This document shows, piece after piece, positions 15,512-22,627 of a stretch of DNA of 29,694 bases. Position numbers and translations under genes: made by a program. Position 1 is the first letter of the stretch. The number at the start of each line of letters is the position of its first letter. The notes beneath the pieces were generated by a model that ran no database searches, had not been told where the DNA came from, and was given only the letters and a program-made list of their open reading frames with translations. Origin of the DNA: Hallerella sp963629575 (GTDB lineage: Bacteria > Fibrobacterota > Fibrobacteria > Fibrobacterales > Fibrobacteraceae); NCBI GenBank assembly GCA_963629575.1, contig CAVGIM010000038.1, positions 1-29,694 of the forward strand, given 5' to 3'.

Positions 15512-17547
15512 TGCACGCCGTCGGCGTTTCCCCGCGGGAGTGTCGCATACCATTCTTGAATCTTTTCCTGGACTTCCCGTGAAAAATTCGGCCTGTTGTC
15601 GAGAATTTCCTCGGCGATATCGAGCATTCTCTGAATAAGATCCTTGTCGTGGATCCAGTCGAACCAGCGGAAGACCCAGGCCCCGCTTTGCTCGGAGCCT
15701 TCCAGGTTTCCCGCGCCGCGTTCCTGCATGTCCATTTCCGCGATTTCGAATCCGTCTTCGGTAGAAGCGAAGCGCGAGAGCCGTTCGTGGGCAGGGTTCC
15801 CTTCCGGAACGATCAGAAAGCACCACGCTTCCTTGTTTCCGCGTCCAACGCGTCCGCGCAGCTGGTGCAATTGGGCAAGCCCGAATCGGTCCGGATTTTC
15901 GATGACCATCAGGTTTGCTTCGGGAACGTTCACGCCGACTTCGATAACGGTCGTTGCGACCAGCACCTGGATTTTTCCCTGTGCGAATTTTTCGAGGATT
16001 TGGTCGCGTTCCGTTTCGTCCATCTGGCCGTGAATCGTCCCGACTTTCCATGCCTTGGAAAAGTTCGACAGCTCTTCGGCGACTTCGTCCGCGCTTTTGG
16101 CCGTTCCTTCTCCGTCGAGTTCCACGCGGCTGACGACCCAGTAGCAGCGGTTTCCGTTCTGTACTTCGCGGAGCAGGAACCTTTTCATGTCTTCGCGCTT
16201 TTCGGGGCTTACCAGTCGCGTCTTGACGGGTTTTCTCCCGGCGGGCTTTTCGCTCAGGACTATCGGTACGAGATCCCCATAGAGCGTCATGGCCAGGCTG
16301 CGCGGTATGGGAGTCGCGCTCATCACGAGCAGGTCGGGAAAATGTCCCTTGGCGAGAAGCGCCTCGCGCTGGTTTACGCCAAAGCGGTGCTGTTCGTCGA
16401 TGACGACAAAGGTCAGGTCCCGAAAGAGTACGTCCTTCGAAAAGAGCGCATGGGTTCCGATGACCACTTGGGTCATTCCCATCTGCAGCTCCCCGGAAAT
16501 CGTCTTTTTTTCCGTTCCGCTGCATGCTCCGAGGAGAAGCGCCGTTCGAATTCCCGCCGCGTCGAAAAAAGGCTTGATGTTCTTGTAGTGCTGTCTTGCG
16601 AGGATGTCGGTCGGAGCCATGAGCGCGCACTGTTCTCCGCTCTTTGCGACCGCGAGCATGGCGAGCATGGCGATGACGGTCTTTCCGCTGCCGACGTCGC
16701 CTTGCAGCAGGGCGTGGAACTGCTTCTTGCCGCGGAGACCTTCGCCAATTTGGGAAATGGCGTTTTCCTGCCCGCGCGTTAGGGAAAACGGCAGGGCGCG
16801 TTTTGCGTCCTCGATTACTTGCGGATCGACTTGCCTGGATTTTCCCCTCACGACGAGGCTTCGGCGACGTACGCTCATCCGCAGACAGAATGGCAGGAGT
16901 TCCAGTTTTTTCAGTTGCGTTCGAGCCTGCATCGCTTCGGCGAAAGTTCGCGGCTGGTGCAGGCGCTTCAGATTATCCAGGACGGGCAAAAGTCCCATGT
17001 AGTCGATAAGTTCTCTCGGCGGAGCGTTTGGAATGGAAAGATTCGGCAGCGCAAGGATCTTCGCGTAGAGGTTGCGAAAAAAACGCTGTTCGATTTTCGC
17101 CGCGTGTTCCGCTTCCGTGATGGTGTAAACCGGTTCGATTCCTCCGGAAAACTCTTCGTCTTCGGAAAGTCTCTGCATTTCGGGGTGCACAAGCTCAAGT
17201 CCGCGAAATTCGCCTAGCTTTCCGATGACGCACCAGCGAGATCCGATCGTGAGTGCGCTTGACCAGTGTCTTGCCGCGCGAAAAAAGACAAGGCTCACCT
17301 CTCCCGAACCGTCGCCCAGAACGGCGATAAAGCGGGACGTTCTTCCTCGTACCAGTCCAGCACGGAGAATTTTTCCCGTGAAAATGACATTCTCGCCGAC
17401 GCGACTTTCCGAAATCCGGTTTAGGCGCGTTCTGTCTAGCCATGTGCGCGGGATGTTGTAAAGCAAGTCGGAGACGGAACGAAACCCGGAATCGGAGAGC
17501 GCCTTGAGCCTTTTGGGACCAAGTCCCGGAAGCGAAGAAAGATCCAT
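15508..17547 (-). CDS. recG: ATP-dependent DNA helicase RecG
   Basis: The product is 679 aa, normal for RecG, which remodels stalled replication forks and Holliday junctions. N terminus: helix-hairpin-type LPGLGPKRLKAL at 6-17 and the OB-fold wedge domain (about 50-130). Helicase motifs: Walker A GDVGSGKT at 283-290, MAPTDILARQH near 310, DEQH at 384-387, SATPIPRSLAMTLYGDL from 410, TTVIEVGVNVPEA near 530 and QLHQLRGRVGRG near 560. The C-terminal region (DLIQRMLDIAEEIL...) is intact. It is a single-gene unit facing away from the O-acetylation locus and convergent with the long plus-strand run. A TATATT box lies only 6 bases before the ATG, so the mRNA may be leaderless. Confidence 0.96.
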   Translation of the reverse strand: MDLSSLPGLGPKRLKALSDSGFRSVSDLLYNIPRTWLDRTRLNRISESRVGENVIFTGKILRAGLVRGRTSRFIAVLGDGSGEVSLVFFRAARHWSSALTIGSRWCVIGKLGEFRGLELVHPEMQRLSEDEEFSGGIEPVYTITEAEHAAKIEQRFFRNLYAKILALPNLSIPNAPPRELIDYMGLLPVLDNLKRLHQPRTFAEAMQARTQLKKLELLPFCLRMSVRRRSLVVRGKSRQVDPQVIEDAKRALPFSLTRGQENAISQIGEGLRGKKQFHALLQGDVGSGKTVIAMLAMLAVAKSGEQCALMAPTDILARQHYKNIKPFFDAAGIRTALLLGACSGTEKKTISGELQMGMTQVVIGTHALFSKDVLFRDLTFVVIDEQHRFGVNQREALLAKGHFPDLLVMSATPIPRSLAMTLYGDLVPIVLSEKPAGRKPVKTRLVSPEKREDMKRFLLREVQNGNRCYWVVSRVELDGEGTAKSADEVAEELSNFSKAWKVGTIHGQMDETERDQILEKFAQGKIQVLVATTVIEVGVNVPEANLMVIENPDRFGLAQLHQLRGRVGRGNKEAWCFLIVPEGNPAHERLSRFASTEDGFEIAEMDMQERGAGNLEGSEQSGAWVFRWFDWIHDKDLIQRMLDIAEEILDNRPNFSREVQEKIQEWYATLPRGNADGVH

Positions 17548-17553
17548 GGGACT

Positions 17554-17566
17554 AATATAGGAATTT
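17554..17566 (-). promoter_or_regulatory. Likely recG promoter core (-10-like)
   Basis: On the minus strand AAATTCCTATATT ends 6 bases before the recG ATG. It matches the core before the tRNA gene (AAATTTTCTATATT) and the 17712 gene (AATTTTCTATTTT). At usual spacing, transcription would start at or next to the A of the ATG. Confidence 0.5.
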
Positions 17567-17595
17567 GAAGCGAACGGTTGGCCTGCCTGTCGGCG

Positions 17596-17655
17596 TTCAG
17601 AGCTTAGTGAGCAGAGCTTAGAATTGCAAAGCGGGCAGATCGCTTAGCGAACACT
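17596..17655 (+). repeat. Dispersed structured intergenic repeat, copy C (degenerate)
   Basis: It starts with TCAGAGCTTAG, followed by GCAGAGCTTAGA, as in the other copies. It then diverges, with AAGCG (17629-17633) and CGCTT (17641-17645) forming a small hairpin like the AGCG/CGCT arm of the full copies. The ACGTTT/AAACGT arm is missing. A CACTCTTCA-type tail follows, also seen at about 19700. The rest of the 164-base recG/17712 gap holds only the two promoter cores. Confidence 0.6.
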
Positions 17656-17681
17656 CCACTCTTCATTCCCGACTGGATGGC

Positions 17682-17695
17682 AATTTTCTATTTTT
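17682..17695 (+). promoter_or_regulatory. Likely promoter core for the O-acetylation locus
   Basis: AATTTTCTATTTTT resembles the cores before recG and the tRNA gene. It lies 16 bases before the ATG at 17712. A GAGG Shine-Dalgarno site at 17703-17706 sits between them, so the mRNA leader would be only about 10 bases. Confidence 0.5.
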
Positions 17696-17711
17696 ACGCA
17701 TCGAGGTCTTT

Positions 17712-18113
17712 ATGAAAAAAACGATTGCCGCTCTTTTGTTTTCCGCATTGTTCGCCTTTGCGGGAAATCTGACCATTGAAGGAAAACTTTCGGAAATCGC
17801 CGGGAAGATGCCTCCCAACGATCTTTACAGCTATGTGTATGTTCTCAAGTACAAGGTGACGAAAGTTGTCGAGGGAAAGTTTGACGGCAAGGAAATCCTG
17901 GTTGGCGTCTATAATCCTCTGACGCCCCGTGGGCAGGTGACGGACAAGATGGCCTCGAAGGCGAAAGGAAACGTCCGGGCGTTTCGCGTGGGTGACAGAC
18001 ATTCGCTAACGCTCGTTCCACTGGAAGGAAATTACGACGGCGCAGTGGAAGACGAATATTTCGACGACGACTCGGAACGCTTTCTCGCGGTAGAAGTCCG
18101 GGAAGCGAAATAG
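17712..18113 (+). CDS. Small secreted protein, first gene of the O-acetylation locus
   Basis: The product is 133 aa. Residues 1-17 form a clear Sec signal peptide (KK, a hydrophobic core, then AFA before GN), so the mature protein is periplasmic or exported, about 116 aa. The mature part looks like beta-strands: LYSYVYVLKYKVTKVVEGKF, ILVGVYNP, and an acidic stretch near the C terminus (EDEYFDDDSERF). I do not recognise a named family. It ends 3 bases before the AlgI-type gene, so it is probably cotranscribed and may assist polymer acetylation or export; that is inference from position only. Confidence 0.75.
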   Translation: MKKTIAALLFSALFAFAGNLTIEGKLSEIAGKMPPNDLYSYVYVLKYKVTKVVEGKFDGKEILVGVYNPLTPRGQVTDKMASKAKGNVRAFRVGDRHSLTLVPLEGNYDGAVEDEYFDDDSERFLAVEVREAK

Positions 18114-18116
18114 TCG

Positions 18117-19535
18117 ATGGTCTTTTCTTCGCAGGTTTTCCTCTTCTACTTCTTGCCGGTATTTTTTGCCGGATATTATTTGCTGCTGTGGCGGCATGCG
18201 AAACATTTCACACTGAATTTTTTCATCACCGTTTTCAGCTACATCTTTTACGGCTGGATGGAACCGTGGCTTGTCCTCTTGATGTTTGGTTCGACATGGG
18301 TAAACTACGTCGCCGGCAAGCAGATTTCCGCATCGGGCGCTTCGAATTTCCGGCGAAAGGCTTCGCTTCTCTTGTCTGTAATCGTCAACTTGGGAACGCT
18401 CGGATTTTTCAAGTATTACATGTTTGCGATGGGCGGAGTGAACCTGCTCGTGCAGATGTTTGGGCTGGAACCGTTTTCCGTCTTGCGCGTACTCTTGCCG
18501 GTGGGGATTTCCTTCTATACGTTCCAGGCGATGAGCTATACGATTGACGTGTATCGCGGCGATGCGCCTCCGGTTAGGAATTTCGCCACGTTCGCCTGCT
18601 ATGTTTCCCTTTTTCCGCAACTGGTCGCAGGTCCGATTGTCCGTTACAACACGGTTGCCGAGGAACTGGAAAACCGCTCGCATACATGGGAAAACTGGAT
18701 GCGCGGCATGACATATTTCTGTCTGGGCTTTGCGAAAAAAATTCTGATTGCAAACCAGGTCGGGATTGTCGCGGACAGGGTTTTTGGAGCGGAAAGTCCC
18801 GGAGTCCTGAATGCCTGGTGGGGGGCTTTCGCCTACATGATGCAAATCTATTTTGACTTTTCCGCCTATTCGGACATGGCGGTGGGCTTGGGTCTGATGC
18901 TCGGTTTTCACTTTCCGCGAAACTTTAACGGGCCATATCGCTCGGGGAGCATTTCCGAGTTCTGGAGCCGGTGGCATATTTCCCTAACGACTTGGCTAAA
19001 GGACTATCTCTACATTCCGCTGGGCGGAAACCGGGTCTCGCGGCGAAGGACCTATCTGAATCTGTTTCTGGTGATGTTCGCTTCGGGAATTTGGCATGGC
19101 GCGGCGATGACTTTTATCTGTTGGGGGCTTTATCATGCGTTTTTCATGATTGTCGAACGCGTGAATGGCAAGCGGGCGGTGTATGCGAAATTGCCGAGGC
19201 CCGCGCAGATCGTTCTTACGCAAGTCATCGTTCTTTTCGGATGGGTCCTTTTTCGTTCGCCCGATCTGTCTTCGGCGGGAAAAATGTGGGGCGCGATGCT
19301 TGGGATTTTGCCTGTGAATCCTGCCAATCCGATTCTTTCCGCAGAAATTTTTACGCCGACCTCTGTCGTGTTCATGGTGCTTGCCTTTGTTTACGCGGTT
19401 TCGCCGATTCGCGCCTATGACTGGTGCCAGAAGATAAGCGTTCCGCGTCTTGTGACCGCCTTTTTCCTGTTTGCCATTGCCGTCCTTGCGCTTTTCACGC
19501 AGAGCTACAATCCGTTTCTGTATTTTCAGTTCTAG
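18117..19535 (+). CDS. AlgI-type membrane-bound O-acyltransferase (MBOAT)
   Basis: The product is 472 aa with about ten or more hydrophobic segments. It begins MVFSSQVFLFYFLPVFF, typical of AlgI-like proteins. Family landmarks: FPQLVAGPIVRY near 166-177, YFDFSAYSDMAVGLGLMLGF near 245-264, RWHISLTTWLKDYLYIPLGGNR near 285-306 with His287, and GIWHGAAMTF near 324-333 with the conserved MBOAT His327. Such proteins pass acetyl groups from the cytoplasm across the inner membrane to a periplasmic SGNH partner that acetylates an exopolysaccharide or cell-wall polymer. The partner candidate is the gene at 19905. The polymer cannot be told from sequence. Confidence 0.9.
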   Translation: MVFSSQVFLFYFLPVFFAGYYLLLWRHAKHFTLNFFITVFSYIFYGWMEPWLVLLMFGSTWVNYVAGKQISASGASNFRRKASLLLSVIVNLGTLGFFKYYMFAMGGVNLLVQMFGLEPFSVLRVLLPVGISFYTFQAMSYTIDVYRGDAPPVRNFATFACYVSLFPQLVAGPIVRYNTVAEELENRSHTWENWMRGMTYFCLGFAKKILIANQVGIVADRVFGAESPGVLNAWWGAFAYMMQIYFDFSAYSDMAVGLGLMLGFHFPRNFNGPYRSGSISEFWSRWHISLTTWLKDYLYIPLGGNRVSRRRTYLNLFLVMFASGIWHGAAMTFICWGLYHAFFMIVERVNGKRAVYAKLPRPAQIVLTQVIVLFGWVLFRSPDLSSAGKMWGAMLGILPVNPANPILSAEIFTPTSVVFMVLAFVYAVSPIRAYDWCQKISVPRLVTAFFLFAIAVLALFTQSYNPFLYFQF

Positions 19536-19545
19536 GCCACGCGGT

Positions 19546-19658
19546 GTCAGAGCTTAGTTGAGAGAACTTAGAGCTTAGAGACGCAGAGCGATCCGCTTTA
19601 CGTTTGAACCTAAACGTCTGCGAAACTCAGATCTAACCTCCAAGCTCTAGGCTCTGAC
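19546..19658 (+). repeat. Dispersed structured intergenic repeat, copy B (complete)
   Basis: This is the best complete copy. Its ends are imperfect inverted repeats: GTCAGAGCTTAG at the left and CTAGGCTCTGAC at the right. The centre can fold as a three-way junction: outer stem CGCAG (19582-19586) with CTGCG (19618-19622), arm AGCG-ATC-CGCT (19587-19597), and arm ACGTTT-GAACCT-AAACGT (19600-19617). A further outer pairing TTAGA/TCTAA is possible. Its first 39 bases are identical to 29560-29598. No ORF is credible in it. Confidence 0.85.
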
Positions 19659-19773
19659 CGCGCTCCAGGATGACCGCTAGAAGTAAAGTTCGCTCGGAGT
19701 CCCACTCTTCACTCTTCACCCTTAACCTTCCCTTCAAACAACGGATTCCTGTAAATTCTTCCTCCATCGCGGC
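19659..19773. other. Non-coding gap before the tRNA promoter
   Basis: This is the remainder of the 285-base gap between the AlgI-type gene and the tRNA. I see no credible gene in it. It contains a pyrimidine-rich CACTCTTCACTCTTCACCCTT stretch, partly shared with the 17655-17670 region, which may be the outer tail of the repeat. No hairpin followed by a T run (a standard terminator) is evident after the AlgI-type gene. Confidence 0.4.
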
Positions 19774-19788
19774 AAAATTTTCTATATT
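19774..19788 (+). promoter_or_regulatory. Promoter core for tRNA-Arg
   Basis: AAAATTTTCTATATT ends 32 bases before the tRNA 5' end, giving a pre-tRNA leader of about 25 bases. TATATT at 19783-19788 is the -10 candidate. No convincing -35 is present. It is the strongest example of the CTATATT-type core in the window. Confidence 0.6.
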
Positions 19789-19820
19789 GGGGTCGCTGTG
19801 CCGGAAAGCGCACGGCAAAT

Positions 19821-19893
19821 GCCCCCATAGCTCAAATGGATAGAGCACGCCCCTCCTAAGGGTGAGATCTACGTTCGATTCGCAGTGGGGGTA
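19821..19893 (+). tRNA. tRNA-Arg (anticodon CCT)
   Basis: The 73 bases fold as a cloverleaf: acceptor GCCCCCA with TGGGGGT (G-T at the first pair), D stem GCTC/GAGC with a 9-base loop containing GG, anticodon stem CGCCC/GGGTG, loop CTCCTAA with CCT at 19855-19857, variable AGAT, and T arm CTACG-TTCGATT-CGCAG with one A-C mismatch. The discriminator is A; CCA is not encoded (CTC follows). It reads the AGG codon. The ATG of the next gene is only 11 bases downstream on the same strand, so both are probably on one transcript. Confidence 0.93.
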
Positions 19894-19904
19894 CTCTTTT
19901 ACCC

Positions 19905-21347
19905 ATGAAGCGACATAATGTCCTGTTTACGGTTGTCTTTTTCGTGATGCTGCTTTTGCCCGCATCGTGGGATTTTGTGCATTCCGTGAAAAAAGGGGAA
20001 GCGTTTGCTCCGCTAGATATCTTTCGAAATGCGCTTTCTCCGGTGCAGAGGGAGCTTCTTCTTTCCCGAGAAGCGGATTCTCTCGTGCGCGGGCTTTTTT
20101 TATCGGATTCGACCGTCGAACTGGAAAATGTCGCGGCGAACCTGAAGCGGAATCTCGTGGAAGTCAATGCCTACATGGCGGTGGATTCGGCGGATTCCGC
20201 GGTGCGGCAAGTTTCGCGGTTTCAGGACTTGCTCTCGGAACTTGAATCGGACGCGGCTCTTCTCGATAGCGCGAAGGCCGAAGGGAAAAAAATCCAGGAG
20301 ATGTTTTCCGGGTTTTCGTTGCGGAGAGTGGCGCAGGCGTGGTGCGACTATGGATTTTTGAGCGGCAAGTATTTGCGCGCTTTCGAAAGTCGGCTGGAAA
20401 AGGAGAACGCCTTTGTCAAGAAAACGCGTCCCCTCTACCAGTGGTTTGCATGGAACGTCTTGCGCGATCCGGGAGAAAAGGCTCTTCGCGCGGATTCCGG
20501 ATTTCTCTTTTACCGGCAGGACGTGGAATTTCTGGTGCGGCCTCACCCCTGGAACGCGGACAGCCTGGACAACCCCATCGAAACGGTCCTTTCGTTTCGC
20601 GCGGAACTCGAGAGGCGCGGTGTGGAGCTTCTGGTCGTGGTCATTCCCGGCAAGCCTTCGGTCTATCCCGAATTTCTGAATCCGACGATGTATGGCGCAT
20701 CCGGCGACGGGATTTCGCCCGGACTGGCATTTTTGGATTCCCTGGATGCGCATGGCGTGCAGACGGTGAATCTCTATTCGGAGTTTCGCAAGGAAAAGAT
20801 TCGCGACGGAGAAAACGACTTTCTCTACCTGAATACCGACACGCACTGGACGCCCCGCGGGGCGGAAGTTGCGGCGAAAGCGGTGGCAAGCAAGATAAGG
20901 AAGTTCCCCTTCTATGCGAATCTTGCCCGGATTCCCTTGACGGATTCGCTTGTTCTCGTGGAACGCAGCGGGGACATTGCGACGATGGCGGATTTGGAAA
21001 AAGCGTTCCCGGTGCAGACCGTCGAAGCGAATGTCGTGAAAAACGCGAAAGGCGCTCCGCTGAAAAGCGATTTCCGGAATGCGCAAATTCTGATTCTTGG
21101 CGACAGCTTCTCCCGAATCTACGAGACGGACGCTCCGATGTCCGCGGGCTGGATTTCCAGGTTGGCGAAAAACCTGCATGTTCCCGTGAGCGCGATCGTT
21201 TCGGACGGGGGAGCGAGTACGCTTGTGCGGGAAAAGCTCGCGCGCCGTTCCGGTGTCCTGAAGAACAAGAAGCTTCTCGTCTGGGAATTTGTGGAGCGCG
21301 ACTTGCGCTTTGGCGCGGAAGGCTGGAAAGAAGTGAGGTTGGAATGA
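19905..21347 (+). CDS. AlgJ/AlgX-like SGNH-fold polysaccharide O-acetyltransferase
   Basis: The product is 480 aa. A hydrophobic segment at about 6-24 acts as an uncleaved anchor or signal, so the protein is periplasmic. Catalytic landmarks of the AlgJ/AlgX group: Asp312-His314 in DTHWTPRGAE and Ser401 in ILGDSFSRIYE. A VVVIPGKPSVYPE segment near 245 fits the same fold. Relatives are often about 390 aa; the extra length is a charged, helix-prone N-terminal region (about 45-180) rich in Glu, Arg and Ala. It should take acetyl groups delivered by the AlgI-type protein and put them on an extracellular polymer. A repeat copy and the tRNA gene separate it from that partner. No Shine-Dalgarno sequence is visible before the ATG. 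The 3' end overlaps hemL by 4 bases. Confidence 0.85.
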   Translation: MKRHNVLFTVVFFVMLLLPASWDFVHSVKKGEAFAPLDIFRNALSPVQRELLLSREADSLVRGLFLSDSTVELENVAANLKRNLVEVNAYMAVDSADSAVRQVSRFQDLLSELESDAALLDSAKAEGKKIQEMFSGFSLRRVAQAWCDYGFLSGKYLRAFESRLEKENAFVKKTRPLYQWFAWNVLRDPGEKALRADSGFLFYRQDVEFLVRPHPWNADSLDNPIETVLSFRAELERRGVELLVVVIPGKPSVYPEFLNPTMYGASGDGISPGLAFLDSLDAHGVQTVNLYSEFRKEKIRDGENDFLYLNTDTHWTPRGAEVAAKAVASKIRKFPFYANLARIPLTDSLVLVERSGDIATMADLEKAFPVQTVEANVVKNAKGAPLKSDFRNAQILILGDSFSRIYETDAPMSAGWISRLAKNLHVPVSAIVSDGGASTLVREKLARRSGVLKNKKLLVWEFVERDLRFGAEGWKEVRLE

Positions 21348-22627
21348 TAAGCGAAAATTCCTGGTGGTCTCGGGCTCTCAAGGTTTTGCCCGGCGGCGTG
21401 GATTCTCCGGTGCGGGCCTTTGGCGGAGTCGGCGGGGAGCCCGTCTTTGTCAAGCGGTCGAACGGTCCTTTTCTCTATTCGGACGATGGTCGCGAACTGG
21501 TCGATTTTATCGGTTCCTGGGGGCCGATGATCCTGGGGCATAACCCGCCGGAAGTTATCGAGGCGCTCCGGGAGGAGCTTTCGCGGGGCCTGAGCTTCGG
21601 CATGGGGACGGACATCGAAGTGGAGCTTGCGGAATTCATCCTTTCGAAGATTCCCGGGATGGAAAAGATTCGCCTGGTGAACTCGGGGACGGAAGCGACG
21701 ATGAGCGCGATACGCGTCGCGCGCGGAGCGACCGGTCGAAACAAGATAGTCAAGTTCCGCGGCTGCTACCACGGGCATGGGGATTCTTTCCTCATCCAGG
21801 CGGGTTCTGGCGCGATGACCCACGGAACGCCGAGTTCGCTCGGTGTCACTCCGGGAGTCGCCGAAGACACGCTTGTCGCGGATTACAACCACACGGAACA
21901 GGTCGAAGCGCTCTTCCTTGCCCATCCGAAAGAAATCGCCGCGGTCATCGTGGAACCGGTCGCGGGCAACATGGGCTGCGTCCCTCCGAAGGAAGGCTTT
22001 CTTTCGGGGCTTCGGGAGCTGTGCGACAGGTTCGGATCGGTCCTTATCTTTGACGAAGTGATGACGGGCTTCCGGGTCTCTTCCGGCGGAGCGGCGAAGC
22101 GTTTCGGTGTCACTCCGGACATGATAACGCTCGGGAAAATTGTCGGTGGGGGAATGCCGCTTGCCGCTTACAGCGGAAGGGAATCCCTGATGAGAAACGT
22201 CAGCCCGGAGGGAAAAGTCTATCAGGCGGGAACGCTTTCCGGAAACCCGATGGCGGTGACCGCGGGACTTGCCCAGCTCCGGCTCTTGTACAGGCTAAAT
22301 CCCTGGGAGGCTCTCGAACGAAAGGGCGAACTTCTCGTCGAAGGAATTCGGAACGCGGCGAAAGAGGCGGGCGTATCGGTCCAGGTGAATCGGGTCGCTT
22401 CGATGTTCACCGTCTTCTTTTCCGAAAGGCCGGTCGTCGATTCGGAAACGGCTCTTTCCGCGGATACCGGGCGCTTTGCGTCCTTTTTCCATGCGATGCT
22501 CGACCAGGACATCCTTTTTCCGCCGTCACAGTTCGAGACGACCTTTATCGGCAATTCCCATACGGACGAGATTCTCGAAAGAACCATTGCCGCGGCGAAG
22601 GTCGCGTTTGAAAAGGCGAATCCATGA
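21344..22627 (+). CDS. hemL: Glutamate-1-semialdehyde 2,1-aminomutase
   Basis: The frame is open upstream, but the ATG at 21344 overlaps the previous stop (ATGA), has a GAGG site before it, and gives 427 aa with the family N terminus (SRALKVLPGGVDSPVRAFGGVGGEPVF). It is a PLP-dependent class III aminotransferase-fold enzyme making 5-aminolevulinate for haem by the C5 route. Seen: LVNSGTEATMSAIRVARGATGR near 109-130, FRGCYHGHGDSFL near 140, IFDEVMTGFRVS near 238, and the PLP Lys265 in ITLGKIVGGGMP, the same position number as in the E. coli enzyme. No other haem gene is in the window. The link to the acetylation gene is likely only positional. Confidence 0.96.
   Translation: MISENSWWSRALKVLPGGVDSPVRAFGGVGGEPVFVKRSNGPFLYSDDGRELVDFIGSWGPMILGHNPPEVIEALREELSRGLSFGMGTDIEVELAEFILSKIPGMEKIRLVNSGTEATMSAIRVARGATGRNKIVKFRGCYHGHGDSFLIQAGSGAMTHGTPSSLGVTPGVAEDTLVADYNHTEQVEALFLAHPKEIAAVIVEPVAGNMGCVPPKEGFLSGLRELCDRFGSVLIFDEVMTGFRVSSGGAAKRFGVTPDMITLGKIVGGGMPLAAYSGRESLMRNVSPEGKVYQAGTLSGNPMAVTAGLAQLRLLYRLNPWEALERKGELLVEGIRNAAKEAGVSVQVNRVASMFTVFFSERPVVDSETALSADTGRFASFFHAMLDQDILFPPSQFETTFIGNSHTDEILERTIAAAKVAFEKANP

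Noticed and set aside
19633..19848. 71-codon minus-strand frame across the gap and tRNA-Arg
   Set aside because: It overlaps the tRNA and repeat DNA and has no ribosome site or known fold.
20339..21343. Long upstream extension of the hemL frame
   Set aside because: It is out of frame with the clear AlgJ-like gene, low in protein character, and hemL is full length (427 aa) from 21344.
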